Part shown: positions 43,536 through 53,257 of the stretch, one piece after another
Numbering within the stretch: the first letter of the stretch is position 1
Layout of the letters: each line of letters starts with the position of its first letter
Source: Luteibacter sp. OK325
GTDB lineage: Bacteria; Pseudomonadota; Gammaproteobacteria; Xanthomonadales; Rhodanobacteraceae
DNA length: 64,000 bases
NCBI RefSeq assembly: GCF_003050935.1
Contig: NZ_QAOX01000005.1
Location: 186,001 to 250,000, forward strand
Reading direction: 5' to 3'
Notes under the pieces: generated by a model
Databases searched by the model: none
The model's input: the letters and a program-made list of their open reading frames with translations, nothing else
Told to the model about the DNA's origin: nothing
Translations under genes and position numbers: made by a program

Positions 43536-44555
43536 GTGAGTGTGACCATCAAAGATGTCGCGAGAATGGCCAACGTTTCCGTGGCCTCGGTTTCCCGGGC
43601 CCTTAACGGGCATGGCGGCGTGACCGCCGAAACCCAGAAGCGCATCCGTGAAGTTGCGACCCGCCTGCGCTACGTGCCGCACAATGCTGCGCGCAGCCTG
43701 ATCACCCGCCGCACCCAGACCATCGGGGCGCTCCTGCCCGACCTGCACGGCGCGTTCTTCTCCGAACTCATCCGCGGCATCGACCTGGCCGCCCGCTCGC
43801 GTGGCCTCTACCTGCTGGTGTCCAGCTCCCATGGCGACGCCACGGAAGCCGCGATCGCCCTGCGCGCCATGCAGGGCCGCGTGGACGGCCTGCTGGTGAT
43901 GTCACCGCATGCGGACGAAGCCTTCCTCGACGAGAACCTGCCCGTCGTCCTGCCGACCGTGCTGATCAACAGCCACGTGCGCTCGGAACGCCATGCCTCG
44001 CTCGACGTAGATGACTTCGGCGGCGCCCACGCCATGACCGAGCACCTGCTCGGCCTGGGCCGCAAGCGCATCGTTTTCATTGCTGGACCCGAAGTGAACC
44101 ACGACGTGCAGGAGCGTATCCGCGGTTACCGCGATGCCCTGGCCGCTGCCGGTCTCGGCGAGCGTGCGGCGATCCTGCAAGGCGATTTCACCGAGGAGTC
44201 CGGTTACCACGCCGGCAAGCAGGCTCTCGCGATGGTGCCGCGTCCCGACGCGATTTTCGCCGCCAACGACATGATGGCCATCGGCTGCCTGTCCGCCCTG
44301 GCTGAAGCGAAAGTGCGCACGCCCGACGACATCGCCGTGGCCGGGTTCGATGACATTCCCATGGCGCGCTATGTGTCGCCGCCGCTGACGACGGTGCGCA
44401 TCCGCATCGCCGAACTGGGTGAGGCCGCGCTCCAGCGCCTCGCCGCCATGATCGAAGCACCCGACGACGCGGCTCCCGAGCCACATGTCGTCAGCACCGA
44501 AATCGTCGTTCGCGCCTCATGTGGCGGGGGCGACACGGTAAGACGACGGGCCTGA
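43536..44555 (+). CDS. LacI/GalR-family transcriptional repressor of the glycan locus
   Basis: This 339-residue regulator has an N-terminal LacI HTH (TIKDVARMANVSVASVSRAL, hinge RLRYVPHNAARSL) and a periplasmic-binding-protein-like sugar sensor domain (TIGALLPDLHGAFF, FAANDMMAIG, AVAGFDDIPMARY). The start is the GTG at 43536 (another GTG at 43542 is possible); a GGGAGAGGG ribosome binding site precedes it. The 11-bp AAACGTTTACG sites upstream of itself and of the GH144 operon are its likely targets. The inducer is probably an oligosaccharide from the same pathway. Confidence 0.93.
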   Translation: MSVTIKDVARMANVSVASVSRALNGHGGVTAETQKRIREVATRLRYVPHNAARSLITRRTQTIGALLPDLHGAFFSELIRGIDLAARSRGLYLLVSSSHGDATEAAIALRAMQGRVDGLLVMSPHADEAFLDENLPVVLPTVLINSHVRSERHASLDVDDFGGAHAMTEHLLGLGRKRIVFIAGPEVNHDVQERIRGYRDALAAAGLGERAAILQGDFTEESGYHAGKQALAMVPRPDAIFAANDMMAIGCLSALAEAKVRTPDDIAVAGFDDIPMARYVSPPLTTVRIRIAELGEAALQRLAAMIEAPDDAAPEPHVVSTEIVVRASCGGGDTVRRRA

Positions 44556-44564
44556 CGCCCGTCG
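44544..44564 (+). terminator. Perfect 8-bp hairpin with the lacI stop codon in its loop
   Basis: CGACGGGC (44544-44551) and GCCCGTCG (44557-44564) enclose a loop containing the TGA stop. No T-run follows. Confidence 0.45.
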
Positions 44565-44779
44565 GAACACACGGCTTGCCGGGCCGTGGCTGGAACCTCA
44601 GGGACGGCGCCAAACACAGGACTTCGATCGATCTTCCGGTCCGCAAGCGCGGAACGGGTGCGATACGCGGAGGGCAGAACGCTCTTTGAAGAGTGGCCGA
44701 CACGAAAAAGTCGACCGCCGTGTCTCGTGCTCAGCCGGGCCGGAACAGCACACACAGAACCTTTTGGGAGAGGGGAACC

Positions 44780-47700
44780 ATGAAAGCCTCGATGCATCTG
44801 AAGAAGAAACTGCTCGCCAGCGTCATCACTGCGACGGTCGCCGCCGCTGTGGTCACCCCGTCCGTGTTCGCGCAGTCCGCGAGCTCGACCCTGCGCGGTA
44901 AGACCGCGCCGGGTGCCAATGTCACCGCGTTCAACCCGCAGACCGGCCTGACTCGCCACGCCAAGGCTGGTGCCGACGGCATGTACGTCATCAACGGTCT
45001 GCCACCGGCCTCATACAAGGTCGACGCAGGTCCCGGCACGGAACAGACGGTGACGTTGACGGTCGCTTCGACCGCGACGCTGAACCTCGCCGCCGCCGCG
45101 GCCGGTGCCGGCGACGTTACCGCGAAGGCCTCCAACGCCACGGCGATGGAAGGCATGACGGTGAACGCCACGACGCTGACCGAAGTGAAGACGCCGGAAG
45201 TCGGCGGCACCATTTCGCTGCGCCAGATCCAGACGATTCCGCAGGTCTCGCGCAACTTCCTCGAGTTTGCCGACACCGTGCCTGGCATGGTCTTCAACGT
45301 CGACGCGCAGGGCCATACATCGCTCAAGAGCGGCGGCCAGAACACCAGCGCGGTCAATGTCTTCATCGACGGCGTGGGCCAGAAGAGCTACGTGAAGTCG
45401 GGCGGTGTTTCCGGCCAGACCGCCAGCCAGGGCAACCCGTTCCCGCAGCTCGCCATCGGCGAGTACAAGGTCATCACCAGCAACTACAAGGCCGAGTACG
45501 ACCAGGTCTCGTCGGCGGTGATCACGGCCGAGACGAAGTCCGGCACGAACGAGTTCCACGGTGAAGTGTTCGACACCTACACCTCGGACACGTACCGCAG
45601 CCCGACGCCCGCTGAAAAAGATGCCGGGAAGAAGGCGAACTCGTTCGAGAAGGAATACGGCTTCGCGCTCGGCGGTCCGATCATCAAGGACCAGATGCAC
45701 TTCTTCATCGCGTATGAAGAGAAGAAGTTCGACACGCCGACCACGGTCAGCCCGGGCGATAACTCCCCGCCGAACGTGGCCGGGCTGTTGCCCGCCGGTG
45801 TCGGTTCGCAGCTCGGGCCGGCCAACCTGCCGTTCAATGAGAAGCTGTACTTCGGCAAGATCGACTGGGAACTGACCGACCGCGATCGCATCGAGATCAG
45901 CACCCAGGTGCGTCGCGAGGACCAGATCGACGGCATCACCAAGGCCGTCGCGAAATCCGCCAGCGTCCAGATCCAGAACCATGACACCCGCGGCACCTTC
46001 CGCTGGCAGCACAGCGGCGACTGGTTCTACAACGAGTTCAAGGCTAGCTACGAGAATTCGTCGAACGATCCGCTGCCGGTGAACTACGGTAACGGTTACA
46101 CCTACACCTATCGCCCGTCGAACGATTCGAACATCGTCGCGGTGGGTTCGGCCGGTCCGCTCGCCACGCAGATCAAGGGTCAGGAAGGTCCGATGATCTC
46201 GGACGACTTCACCTTCAACGACCTCCAGTGGTACGGCGATCACACGATCAAGGCCGGTTACAAGTGGAAGGATGTCACGCTGCACGCGCAGGACGCCCAG
46301 GACACCAACCCGCAGTTCTTCTACAACGTCGGCCCGGACGGCACCGAGCCGCTTCCGTACAAGGCCCAGTTCTCCAATCCGGTCCCCGGCCTCAACCCGG
46401 TGTCGGAAACCAGCAGCAAACAGTACGGCGCATACATCCAGGACGACTGGGCAGTCAACGATAACCTGACCCTGAACCTCGGCGTGCGCTGGGATAAGGA
46501 AGAAACCAAGTCCTACCTTGACTGGGTCACGCCGCAGAACGTGATCGATGCGTTCGGCATGCTCGACCAGAATGCACAGGACCAGTTCCCGGGCCAGACC
46601 TACGCGCAGACGCTGGCGAAGGGTGGTGTGAACTACCAGGACTACATCAGCAACGGCCACAACCGCAAGGCGCAGAACCAGTGGGCGCCGCGCGTCGGCT
46701 TCTCGTATGACCTCTTCGCCGACGAAGAGCATGTGATCCACGGCGGTTACGGCCGTTCGTACGACCGCAACCTGTACGACTACCTGCAGCTCGAACAGAC
46801 CAAGTCGGCCCTGCCGATCCAGGAAATTCAGTTCAACATCCCGGGCCGTCCCTGCACCGTCGGTACCAACACCAGCTGCGTGAACTGGGACCCGGCGTAC
46901 CTTAACGGTCTTCAGAACCTGCAGTCGCTTGTCGCTGGCTCCAACAAGGGCCAGGAAGTCGACATGCTCAACAACAACCTGAAGGCGCCGTACTCCGACC
47001 AGTTCAGCATCGGCATGTCGAACAAGCTGGGCGACTGGCAGACCGACGTAACCGTAGCCCGCGTGCTCTCATACGACGGCTTCGCGTTCACGTTGGGCAA
47101 CCGCTACCCGAACGGCGATTTCTTCCAGGGCGGCAGCCAGCCCTGGAGCAACGGCATCCCGGGCTTCGGCAGCATGATCATCGGCAACAACGGCATCCGC
47201 ACCCGCACCACGCAGTTGCTGCTCTCGGTCGACAAGCCGTACACGCGTGAGTCGGGCTGGAGTGCCAACTTCTCCTACACCTATAGCCACGCCAAGCAGA
47301 ACCGCGACATCAACGAGCACTACTCGTTCGACGAAGAGACGATCAACCAGTACCCGTTCATCACTTCGAACTCGGTCGCCAAGCATCGCTTCGTCGGTAC
47401 CGGCTCGCTCGATGGCCCGTGGGGCATCACGATGTCGGCCAAGCTGACCATCGCAACCCCGCTGCCTTACAACGGCGTGCTCGGCTTTCCGGGTGAGACG
47501 TACAACTACGGTGAAGGCTCACGTCCGGTCGCTGGCACAGTGCGCGGCTCGAAGTTCCTCGTTGGCGGCAAGATCTGGGGCTATCGCGACATCGATATCC
47601 AGGCCACCAAGGACTTCGTGATCAGCGAGAACGACCAGACCAAGTTCTACATCCGCTTCGACATCCTCAACGTGTTCAACTGGAAGAACTTCGTCGACTA

Positions 47701-47806
47701 CACCCCGACCGTCGGTCCGAACGGCTTCTCGGTGGAGTACAACGACACCGGCAACATCTCGTTCGTGCCGCGCACGGCCCGCTTCACTGCAGGCTTCAAG
47801 TTTTAA
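44780..47806 (+). CDS. TonB-dependent receptor with carboxypeptidase-like N-terminal domain (Oar-like)
   Basis: This 1008-residue outer membrane active transporter has a signal peptide (cleavage near SVFAQS) and an N-terminal beta-sandwich of the carboxypeptidase-regulatory type (ANVTAFNPQTGLTRHAKAGA, GMYVINGLPPASYKV). A plug domain (ISLRQIQTIPQVSRNFLEFA, NVFIDGVGQKSYV) and a large beta-barrel follow, ending RTARFTAGFKF. The ATG at 44780 follows a GGGAGAGGGGA ribosome binding site. Its place between lacI and the halogenase points to oligosaccharide uptake. The substrate is inferred only from the neighbouring hydrolases. Confidence 0.93.
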   Translation: MKASMHLKKKLLASVITATVAAAVVTPSVFAQSASSTLRGKTAPGANVTAFNPQTGLTRHAKAGADGMYVINGLPPASYKVDAGPGTEQTVTLTVASTATLNLAAAAAGAGDVTAKASNATAMEGMTVNATTLTEVKTPEVGGTISLRQIQTIPQVSRNFLEFADTVPGMVFNVDAQGHTSLKSGGQNTSAVNVFIDGVGQKSYVKSGGVSGQTASQGNPFPQLAIGEYKVITSNYKAEYDQVSSAVITAETKSGTNEFHGEVFDTYTSDTYRSPTPAEKDAGKKANSFEKEYGFALGGPIIKDQMHFFIAYEEKKFDTPTTVSPGDNSPPNVAGLLPAGVGSQLGPANLPFNEKLYFGKIDWELTDRDRIEISTQVRREDQIDGITKAVAKSASVQIQNHDTRGTFRWQHSGDWFYNEFKASYENSSNDPLPVNYGNGYTYTYRPSNDSNIVAVGSAGPLATQIKGQEGPMISDDFTFNDLQWYGDHTIKAGYKWKDVTLHAQDAQDTNPQFFYNVGPDGTEPLPYKAQFSNPVPGLNPVSETSSKQYGAYIQDDWAVNDNLTLNLGVRWDKEETKSYLDWVTPQNVIDAFGMLDQNAQDQFPGQTYAQTLAKGGVNYQDYISNGHNRKAQNQWAPRVGFSYDLFADEEHVIHGGYGRSYDRNLYDYLQLEQTKSALPIQEIQFNIPGRPCTVGTNTSCVNWDPAYLNGLQNLQSLVAGSNKGQEVDMLNNNLKAPYSDQFSIGMSNKLGDWQTDVTVARVLSYDGFAFTLGNRYPNGDFFQGGSQPWSNGIPGFGSMIIGNNGIRTRTTQLLLSVDKPYTRESGWSANFSYTYSHAKQNRDINEHYSFDEETINQYPFITSNSVAKHRFVGTGSLDGPWGITMSAKLTIATPLPYNGVLGFPGETYNYGEGSRPVAGTVRGSKFLVGGKIWGYRDIDIQATKDFVISENDQTKFYIRFDILNVFNWKNFVDYTPTVGPNGFSVEYNDTGNISFVPRTARFTAGFKF

Positions 47807-47819
47807 AGCGCTCCACAGG

Positions 47820-47846
47820 CGCATCCGGATGGCTTTGCCGGATGCG
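47820..47846 (+). terminator. Hairpin terminator after the TonB receptor gene
   Basis: A 9-bp perfect stem (CGCATCCGG / CCGGATGCG) with a 9-base loop is followed by TCTTCACTTT. It may end or attenuate transcription before the halogenase gene 65 bp further on. Confidence 0.7.
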
Positions 47847-47911
47847 TCTTCACTTTGCGCCCGTGTGTCTCCCCGCGGGCGCGTTTCTTTTCCTGGCATG
47901 CGTGGATAACG

Positions 47912-49438
47912 ATGGCCAACGGCATCACCAACATCGTCGTCGTAGGTGGCGGTACGGCCGGTTGGATGGCTGCCGCCGCGCTGATCCGCGTGCTGAACAA
48001 GCAAGTCACCGTGCGGCTGGTGGAGTCCGAGGAGATCGGCATCGTCGGCGTCGGCGAGGCGACCGTCCCGCATATCAAGTTGTTCAACAACCTGCTCGGA
48101 CTGAACGAAGCCGACTTCGTCGCACGCACGCAGGGCACCTTCAAGCTCGGCATCCAGTTTCGCGACTGGGGAAAGCTGGGTGACACCTATATTCACGGGT
48201 TCGGCGTGATCGGCCATGACATCGGCCTGACGCCGTTCCATCAGTACTGGCTCAAGGCCAGGCTCTCCGGCATGCACTCGGATGCGGACCTGCACGATTA
48301 TTCGGTGAATACGGTGGCGGCAACGCGGGGCAAGTTCATGCCCGCGCCCACCGATGTTCCTGCCGGGTCACCGCTGTCGACCATCGGTTATGCCTACCAC
48401 TTCGACGCGTCGCTCTACGCACGCTATCTACGCGAATACAGCGAAGCGCGTGGCGTGCGCCGTACCGAAGGCAAGGTCCGCAGCGTCGACCTGCACCCGG
48501 AGACGGGCCACGTCGCCGCCGTCGTCATGGAAAGTGGCGAGCGGATCGAGGGCGACCTCTTCATCGATTGCTCCGGCTTCCGCGGCCTGCTCATCGAGGG
48601 CGCGTTGCAGTCCGGCTACGAGGACTGGAGCCACTGGCTGCCGTGCGACCGCGCCCTGGCCGTGCCCTGTGCCCGTGTGGAAGCGCCGACACCCTACACG
48701 CGCTCCACGGCGCGCGAGGCCGGCTGGCAGTGGCGCATCCCGCTGCAGCATCGCACCGGCAACGGCTATGTTTATTCGAGCCAGTTCATCAGCGAGGACG
48801 AAGCGGCCGCGAAACTGATGGCCAATCTCGACGGCAAGGCACTGGCCGATCCACGCCCGCTGCGCTTCGTCACGGGCATGCGCAAGAAGAGCTGGAACAG
48901 GAACGTCGTGGCACTCGGCCTGGCCAGTGGTTTTATGGAGCCGCTGGAGTCGACCAGCATCCACATGATCCAGGCCGGCATCTCCAAGCTGCTCGAACTG
49001 TTCCCCAGCGATGGCGTCATGGACCCGGTTCTGATCGAACGCTTCAACGAGCGTACCCGGTTCGAGTCCGAGCGCATCCGCGACTTCCTTGTCCTGCATT
49101 ACAACGCGACGACCCGCGATGACACGCCGTTCTGGGACTACTGCCGGACGATGTCGATCCCGGATTCGCTCAAGACCAATATCGACCTATTCCGCCACAG
49201 CGGACGCTTCTTCCGGAACGCCGACGAGATGTTCGCCGCGGTCAGCTGGATCCAGGTGATGATCGGGCAGGGCATCATGCCGACGGGTTACAACCCCCTG
49301 GTAGACCAGATGCCGGACGCGGACCTGCCGAAGTTCCTCGACAGCATTCGCGATGTCATTTCCAAGAATGTCGACCTCATGCCTACGCACCAGCAATTCA
49401 TCGACCGGGAGTGCAAGGCAGCGGCGGTGGTGGTGTGA
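47912..49438 (+). CDS. Flavin-dependent (tryptophan) halogenase family protein
   Basis: This 508-residue FAD-dependent halogenase is of the PrnA type. The FAD-binding motif GGGTAGW lies at residues 12-18. Lys78 (in GTFKLG) corresponds to the catalytic Lys79 of PrnA, the WxWxIP motif is at 272-277 (WQWRIP), and Glu346 (in FMEPLEST) matches PrnA Glu346. All key residues are therefore present. Such genes commonly sit next to TonB receptors in sugar loci of xanthomonads and Caulobacter, where the real substrate is unknown. The ATG at 47912 begins the family N-terminus. Confidence 0.9.
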   Translation: MANGITNIVVVGGGTAGWMAAAALIRVLNKQVTVRLVESEEIGIVGVGEATVPHIKLFNNLLGLNEADFVARTQGTFKLGIQFRDWGKLGDTYIHGFGVIGHDIGLTPFHQYWLKARLSGMHSDADLHDYSVNTVAATRGKFMPAPTDVPAGSPLSTIGYAYHFDASLYARYLREYSEARGVRRTEGKVRSVDLHPETGHVAAVVMESGERIEGDLFIDCSGFRGLLIEGALQSGYEDWSHWLPCDRALAVPCARVEAPTPYTRSTAREAGWQWRIPLQHRTGNGYVYSSQFISEDEAAAKLMANLDGKALADPRPLRFVTGMRKKSWNRNVVALGLASGFMEPLESTSIHMIQAGISKLLELFPSDGVMDPVLIERFNERTRFESERIRDFLVLHYNATTRDDTPFWDYCRTMSIPDSLKTNIDLFRHSGRFFRNADEMFAAVSWIQVMIGQGIMPTGYNPLVDQMPDADLPKFLDSIRDVISKNVDLMPTHQQFIDRECKAAAVVV

Positions 49439-49492
49439 AGCACCCGATGATTGCCAGAGCGCGGGCCGGATCGTATGGTTCCAGCTTCGACC

Positions 49493-49516
49493 AAGGCCCT
49501 TCGGGGCCTTTCTCTG
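49493..49516 (+). terminator. UUCG-tetraloop terminator of the halogenase transcript
   Basis: AAGGCCC, TTCG, GGGCCTT gives a 7-bp stem with a very stable UUCG loop followed by TTCTCT. It separates the TonB receptor/halogenase unit from the GH144/ABC operon. Confidence 0.85.
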
Positions 49517-49526
49517 ACCCCTGGAT

Positions 49527-49538
49527 GTAAACGTTTAC
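49527..49538. promoter_or_regulatory. LacI-family operator, copy 3, before the GH144/ABC operon
   Basis: GTAAACGTTTAC is a perfect 12-bp palindrome containing the same AAACGTTTACG core (49529-49539) found twice upstream of lacI. It lies 62 bp before the ATG of the GH144 gene, in the promoter position. Confidence 0.85.
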
Positions 49539-49599
49539 GCGCCAGCGATGCCTCCACGTCGTTGACGCCAGTCCCGAATAGTCCGAAGGAAAGCGCGCC

Positions 49600-51096
49600 A
49601 TGAACTCCAGTACGATTAGACGTTTCTCCCTGGCACTTGGTGTCATGTTGGCCTGCGCCGCTCCCCTCACCATGGCGCAGAAAGGCGCAATGAAACAAAA
49701 GCACGAATCCGCCGGCACCGCCTCCGCCGCTGCGTTGAAAGACCTCCACGCCGTTCCGCCGATGGTGGTCGATCTTGAGAAGCGCACCTTCCAGTGGTTC
49801 TGGGACAGCGGCAACCCGACCAACGGCCTGATTCCCGACCATTACCCGAGCCCCTCCTTTGCTTCGATCGCCTCGGTCGGCTTCGGTTTGACGGCGTACG
49901 GCGTGGGTGTGGAGCGCGGCTACATCACGCGCGAGCAGGCCGTGGAGCGCACGCTGGCCACCCTGCGTTTCTTCCACGATGCGCCGCAGAACGACGCCGA
50001 AGACGGCGCCACCGGGTACAAGGGGTTTTTCTATCACTTCCTGAACATGCAGACCGGCGAGCGTGAAGCGCGCTGGACGGAAGTCTCCACGGTGGATACC
50101 ACCCTGCTGCTCGGCGGGATCCTGTTCGCGCAGAGCTACTACGACCGCGACAACCCGCAGGAAGCGCAGATCCGCCAGCTCGCCGACGACATCTACCGTC
50201 GCGTCGAGTGGACCTGGGCGCAGAACCACGGCCCGCTGATCAGCATGGGCTGGACGCCCGGCGGCAAGATGATTCCGCACGACTGGGCCGGCTATAACGA
50301 AGGCATGCTGGTCTACATCCTGGCACTGGGCTCGCCGACGCATCCGGTGAACGAGGACGCGTGGCACGCCTGGACCGCCACCTATGACAAGACCTGGGGC
50401 GAGTTCCACGGCCAGACCTTCCTCAACTTCGCCCCGTTGTTCGGTCACCAGTACAGCCACACCTGGGTGGACTTCCGCGGCATCCGCGACGCCTGGGGCC
50501 GCGATCACAACATGGATTACTTCGAGAACAGCCGCCGTGCGACCTACTCGCAGCAGGCCTATGCGGTGGCCAATCCCGGCGGCTGGAAGGGCTATGGCAA
50601 GAACGTCTGGGGCCTCACTGCGAGCAATGGCCCTGGCGGCCTGATCGTCAAGCAGGGTGACAAGGAACGCACCTTCGCCGGTTACACCGCCCGCGGCGCG
50701 GGCCTGGATTACATCTCCGACGATGGCACCATCGTGCCGACGGCCGCTGGCGGCTCGATCGCCTTCGCGCCGGAAATCGTGATCCCCGCGCTCGAGGAAA
50801 TGAAGAAGAAGTACGGCCAGAACATCTATACGAAGTACGGTTTCGTCGACGCCTTCAACATGACCTTCGACACCAAGACCGAACTGCGTACCGGCAAGCT
50901 GGTCCCGGGCTTCGGCTGGGCCGACACCGTGCACCTGGGTATCGACCAGGGCCCGATCGTGTTGATGATCGAGAATTACCGCAGCGATTTCGTCTGGTCG
51001 GTGATGAAGAAGAACCCGTATATCCGCAGGGGCCTGCAGCGTGCCGGCTTCACCGGCGGCTGGCTGGATGCCGACACGGCCGCGAACCTGTGGTGA
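49600..51096 (+). CDS. Secreted glycoamylase-domain hydrolase (GH144, endo-beta-1,2-glucanase type)
   Basis: This 498-residue exported enzyme has a signal peptide (cleavage near TMAQK). Its glycoamylase (PF10091) fold shows TFQWFWDSGNPTNGLIPDHY, ASVGFGLTAYGVGVERGYI, FYHFLNMQTGER, STVDTTLLLGGILFA, GWTPGGKMIPHDWAGYNEGM and HQYSHTWVDFRG. Characterised members of this fold form GH144 and cleave beta-1,2-glucans in an inverting manner. It is the first gene of a LacI-box-preceded operon with an ABC importer and a second putative glycosidase. Exact linkage specificity needs a test. Confidence 0.85.
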   Translation: MNSSTIRRFSLALGVMLACAAPLTMAQKGAMKQKHESAGTASAAALKDLHAVPPMVVDLEKRTFQWFWDSGNPTNGLIPDHYPSPSFASIASVGFGLTAYGVGVERGYITREQAVERTLATLRFFHDAPQNDAEDGATGYKGFFYHFLNMQTGEREARWTEVSTVDTTLLLGGILFAQSYYDRDNPQEAQIRQLADDIYRRVEWTWAQNHGPLISMGWTPGGKMIPHDWAGYNEGMLVYILALGSPTHPVNEDAWHAWTATYDKTWGEFHGQTFLNFAPLFGHQYSHTWVDFRGIRDAWGRDHNMDYFENSRRATYSQQAYAVANPGGWKGYGKNVWGLTASNGPGGLIVKQGDKERTFAGYTARGAGLDYISDDGTIVPTAAGGSIAFAPEIVIPALEEMKKKYGQNIYTKYGFVDAFNMTFDTKTELRTGKLVPGFGWADTVHLGIDQGPIVLMIENYRSDFVWSVMKKNPYIRRGLQRAGFTGGWLDADTAANLW

Positions 51097-52382
51097 GTCG
51101 CGCCACCCGTATGTTCCGGACCACCATGGCGCTGGCGCTTGCCAGCGCCACGGTGACCGGCTGCGCAAAACAGGACGAGGGCACGCGAACCCTGCAGTTC
51201 TGGACCATCGGACGCGAAGGCGAGGCGGTGGAGAAACTGCTGCCGGAGTTCGAGCGCGAGCATCCGGGCCTGCACGTATCCGTGCAGCAGCTGCCGCTCA
51301 CGGCGGCCCACCAGAAGCTGCTCACCGCCTATGCGGGTGATTCCACACCGGACATCACCCAGCTCGGCAACACCTGGGTGCCGGAACTGGTGGCGCTGGA
51401 CGCCATCGAACCGCTCGATGCACGCGTCGCCGCATCGAAGGTCGTCGACAAGAACGATTACTTTCCCGCCATCTGGTCGACCAACGTCATCGACGGCAAG
51501 CTCTACGGCGTGCCCTGGTATGTCGATACACGCCTGTTGTTCTATCGCAAGGATCTCCTGGCCAGGGTTGGCTACGACCACCCGCCACGTGACTGGAACG
51601 AATGGCAGGCGATGATGGCGAAGCTGTCGCAGCCTCCCGGCAAGACCTTCGGCGTGTTGCTGCCGACCAACGAGTTCGAACAGCTTCTGGCGCTTTCCCT
51701 GCAGCAGGACGACCCTTTGCTGCGCGACGACGGCCGCTATGGCAATTTTCGCAGTGCCGGCTTCAAGAAGGCGTTGACCTTCTACGTATCGCTATTCAAG
51801 AACAGGCAGGCGCCGATGATGACCAATGTCGGTGTCGGTAACCCGTGGGCTGCGTTCGGCCAGGGCTTCTATACGTTCTATCTGTCGGGTCCCTGGAATA
51901 TCGGCGAGTTCCGCAAGCGCCTCCCGCCCGAACAGCAAGGCGATTGGGCGACCACGCCATTGCCCGGTCCGAATGGCCCCGGTGCTTCGAACGCAGGCGG
52001 CTCCAGCCTGGTGATCTTCCGTGCGTCGAAGCACAAGGACGATGCCTGGGCGCTTATCGAATTCCTCTCGCGCCCTGCTATCCAGGAGCGCTTCTACCAG
52101 ATCCTCGGCGACATGCCGCCGCGTCGTTCTTCGTGGGAAGCACCTGCGCTGCGCGGCGACGACAAGGCCGCCGCGTTCCGCGAGCAGCTCGAGCGCGTGA
52201 AGCCCACGCCGCAGGTCGCGGAGTGGGAGCGCATCGTCACCGAGATGCAGCTCGTCGCTGCGCAGGCCGCGCACGGCGATATCACCATCGATGACGCCGC
52301 GGCCGAGATCGATCGCCGCGCGGATCGTCTGCTTGAAAAGCGTCGCTGGATGCTCGACCACGGCCATAAGGCATCGCCATGA
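51093..52382 (+). CDS. Sugar ABC transporter solute-binding lipoprotein (CUT1 type)
   Basis: This 429-residue extracytoplasmic binding protein has a lipoprotein signal with lipobox VTGC. It begins LQFWTIGREGEAVEKLLPEF after the linker and has DITQLGNTWVPELVAL, YGVPWYVDTRLLFYRKDLL and WALIEFLSRPAIQERFY, typical of cluster-1 family sugar-binding proteins. The GTG at 51093 overlaps the GH144 stop in a GTGA arrangement, so it is taken as the start; an ATG at 51111 is the alternative. It probably binds oligosaccharides made by the hydrolase. It is overlapped by the first permease gene. Confidence 0.88.
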   Translation: MSRATRMFRTTMALALASATVTGCAKQDEGTRTLQFWTIGREGEAVEKLLPEFEREHPGLHVSVQQLPLTAAHQKLLTAYAGDSTPDITQLGNTWVPELVALDAIEPLDARVAASKVVDKNDYFPAIWSTNVIDGKLYGVPWYVDTRLLFYRKDLLARVGYDHPPRDWNEWQAMMAKLSQPPGKTFGVLLPTNEFEQLLALSLQQDDPLLRDDGRYGNFRSAGFKKALTFYVSLFKNRQAPMMTNVGVGNPWAAFGQGFYTFYLSGPWNIGEFRKRLPPEQQGDWATTPLPGPNGPGASNAGGSSLVIFRASKHKDDAWALIEFLSRPAIQERFYQILGDMPPRRSSWEAPALRGDDKAAAFREQLERVKPTPQVAEWERIVTEMQLVAAQAAHGDITIDDAAAEIDRRADRLLEKRRWMLDHGHKASP

Positions 52383-53257
52383 ACACTTCCCGCGCCGCCT
52401 GGCTGTTCATCACGCCTGCGCTAATCATCCTCGGCCTGTTCTTCCTGCTGCCGGTGATCGCGGCGCTGATCCTCTCGGTGACCGATTACGACCTTTATGC
52501 GCTGGCAGATATCCGCAACCTCCGGTTCGTCGCCCTGCAGAACTACTGGCAGCTGCTGCAGCGTCCGCTGTTCTGGTCGGCGCTCGGGCACACGGTGTAC
52601 TTCGTAGTAGTCGGTGTGCCGCTGTCGCTTTTCGCCTCGCTCGGCGCGGCGATGCTGCTCAATTCGCCGCTCGCGCGCTTCAAACCGTTCTTCCGCACGG
52701 CACTGTTCGCACCGGTGGTAACGACCGTGGTCGCCGTCGCGGTGATCTGGCGTTACCTGTTCAACACCAAGTACGGCCTGGTCAACTACGCACTCGATTC
52801 GATCGGCATGCCGACCGTGGACTGGCTGGGTGATCCGCACTGGGCCATGCCGACGATCATCCTGTTCGCCGTGTGGAAGAACTTCGGCTACAACATGATC
52901 ATCTTCATGGCCGGCCTGCAGGCTATTCCGGGCGACCTCTACGAAGCTGCGCGCATCGATGGTGCCTCGGCCTTCGCGCAGTTCCGCCACATCACGCTGC
53001 CCATGCTCAAGCCGACCATGCTGATGGTCAGCATCCTCACCGTGTCCGGTTACTTCCAGTTGTTCGCCGAACCGTACGTGATGACCGAGGGCGGTCCTCT
53101 GCAGAGCACCACCTCCGTGCTGTACCTGATGTACGAAGAGGGCTTCAAGTGGTGGAACCTGGGCTCGGCCTCGGCCGTGGCCTTTATCCTGTTCGTCATC
53201 ATGTTCGCGGTCACCGCGACGATGCTGCGCCTGTCGCGGCAAGGAGAAAAGGCATGA
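52379..53257 (+). CDS. Sugar ABC transporter permease 1 (MalF/UgpA-type)
   Basis: This 292-residue inner membrane permease has six helices and the conserved EAA loop (YEAARIDGASAFAQFRHITL). It starts MNTSRAAWLFITPALIILGL as in typical CUT1 permeases. It overlaps the binding-protein stop (ATGA) and the second permease (ATGA), showing tight co-translation. With permease 2 it forms the translocation pore. Confidence 0.94.
   Translation: MNTSRAAWLFITPALIILGLFFLLPVIAALILSVTDYDLYALADIRNLRFVALQNYWQLLQRPLFWSALGHTVYFVVVGVPLSLFASLGAAMLLNSPLARFKPFFRTALFAPVVTTVVAVAVIWRYLFNTKYGLVNYALDSIGMPTVDWLGDPHWAMPTIILFAVWKNFGYNMIIFMAGLQAIPGDLYEAARIDGASAFAQFRHITLPMLKPTMLMVSILTVSGYFQLFAEPYVMTEGGPLQSTTSVLYLMYEEGFKWWNLGSASAVAFILFVIMFAVTATMLRLSRQGEKA

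Noticed and set aside
45011-46741. 576-residue minus-strand frame
   Set aside because: Shadow of the TonB receptor gene, which has strong domain support.
47912-49438. Antibiotic (pyrrolnitrin-like) biosynthesis suggested by the PrnA-type halogenase
   Set aside because: No other biosynthetic genes are nearby; the context is glycan uptake.
49288-51168. 626-residue minus-strand frame
   Set aside because: Shadow of the halogenase end and the GH144 gene; no domain and no ribosome binding site.
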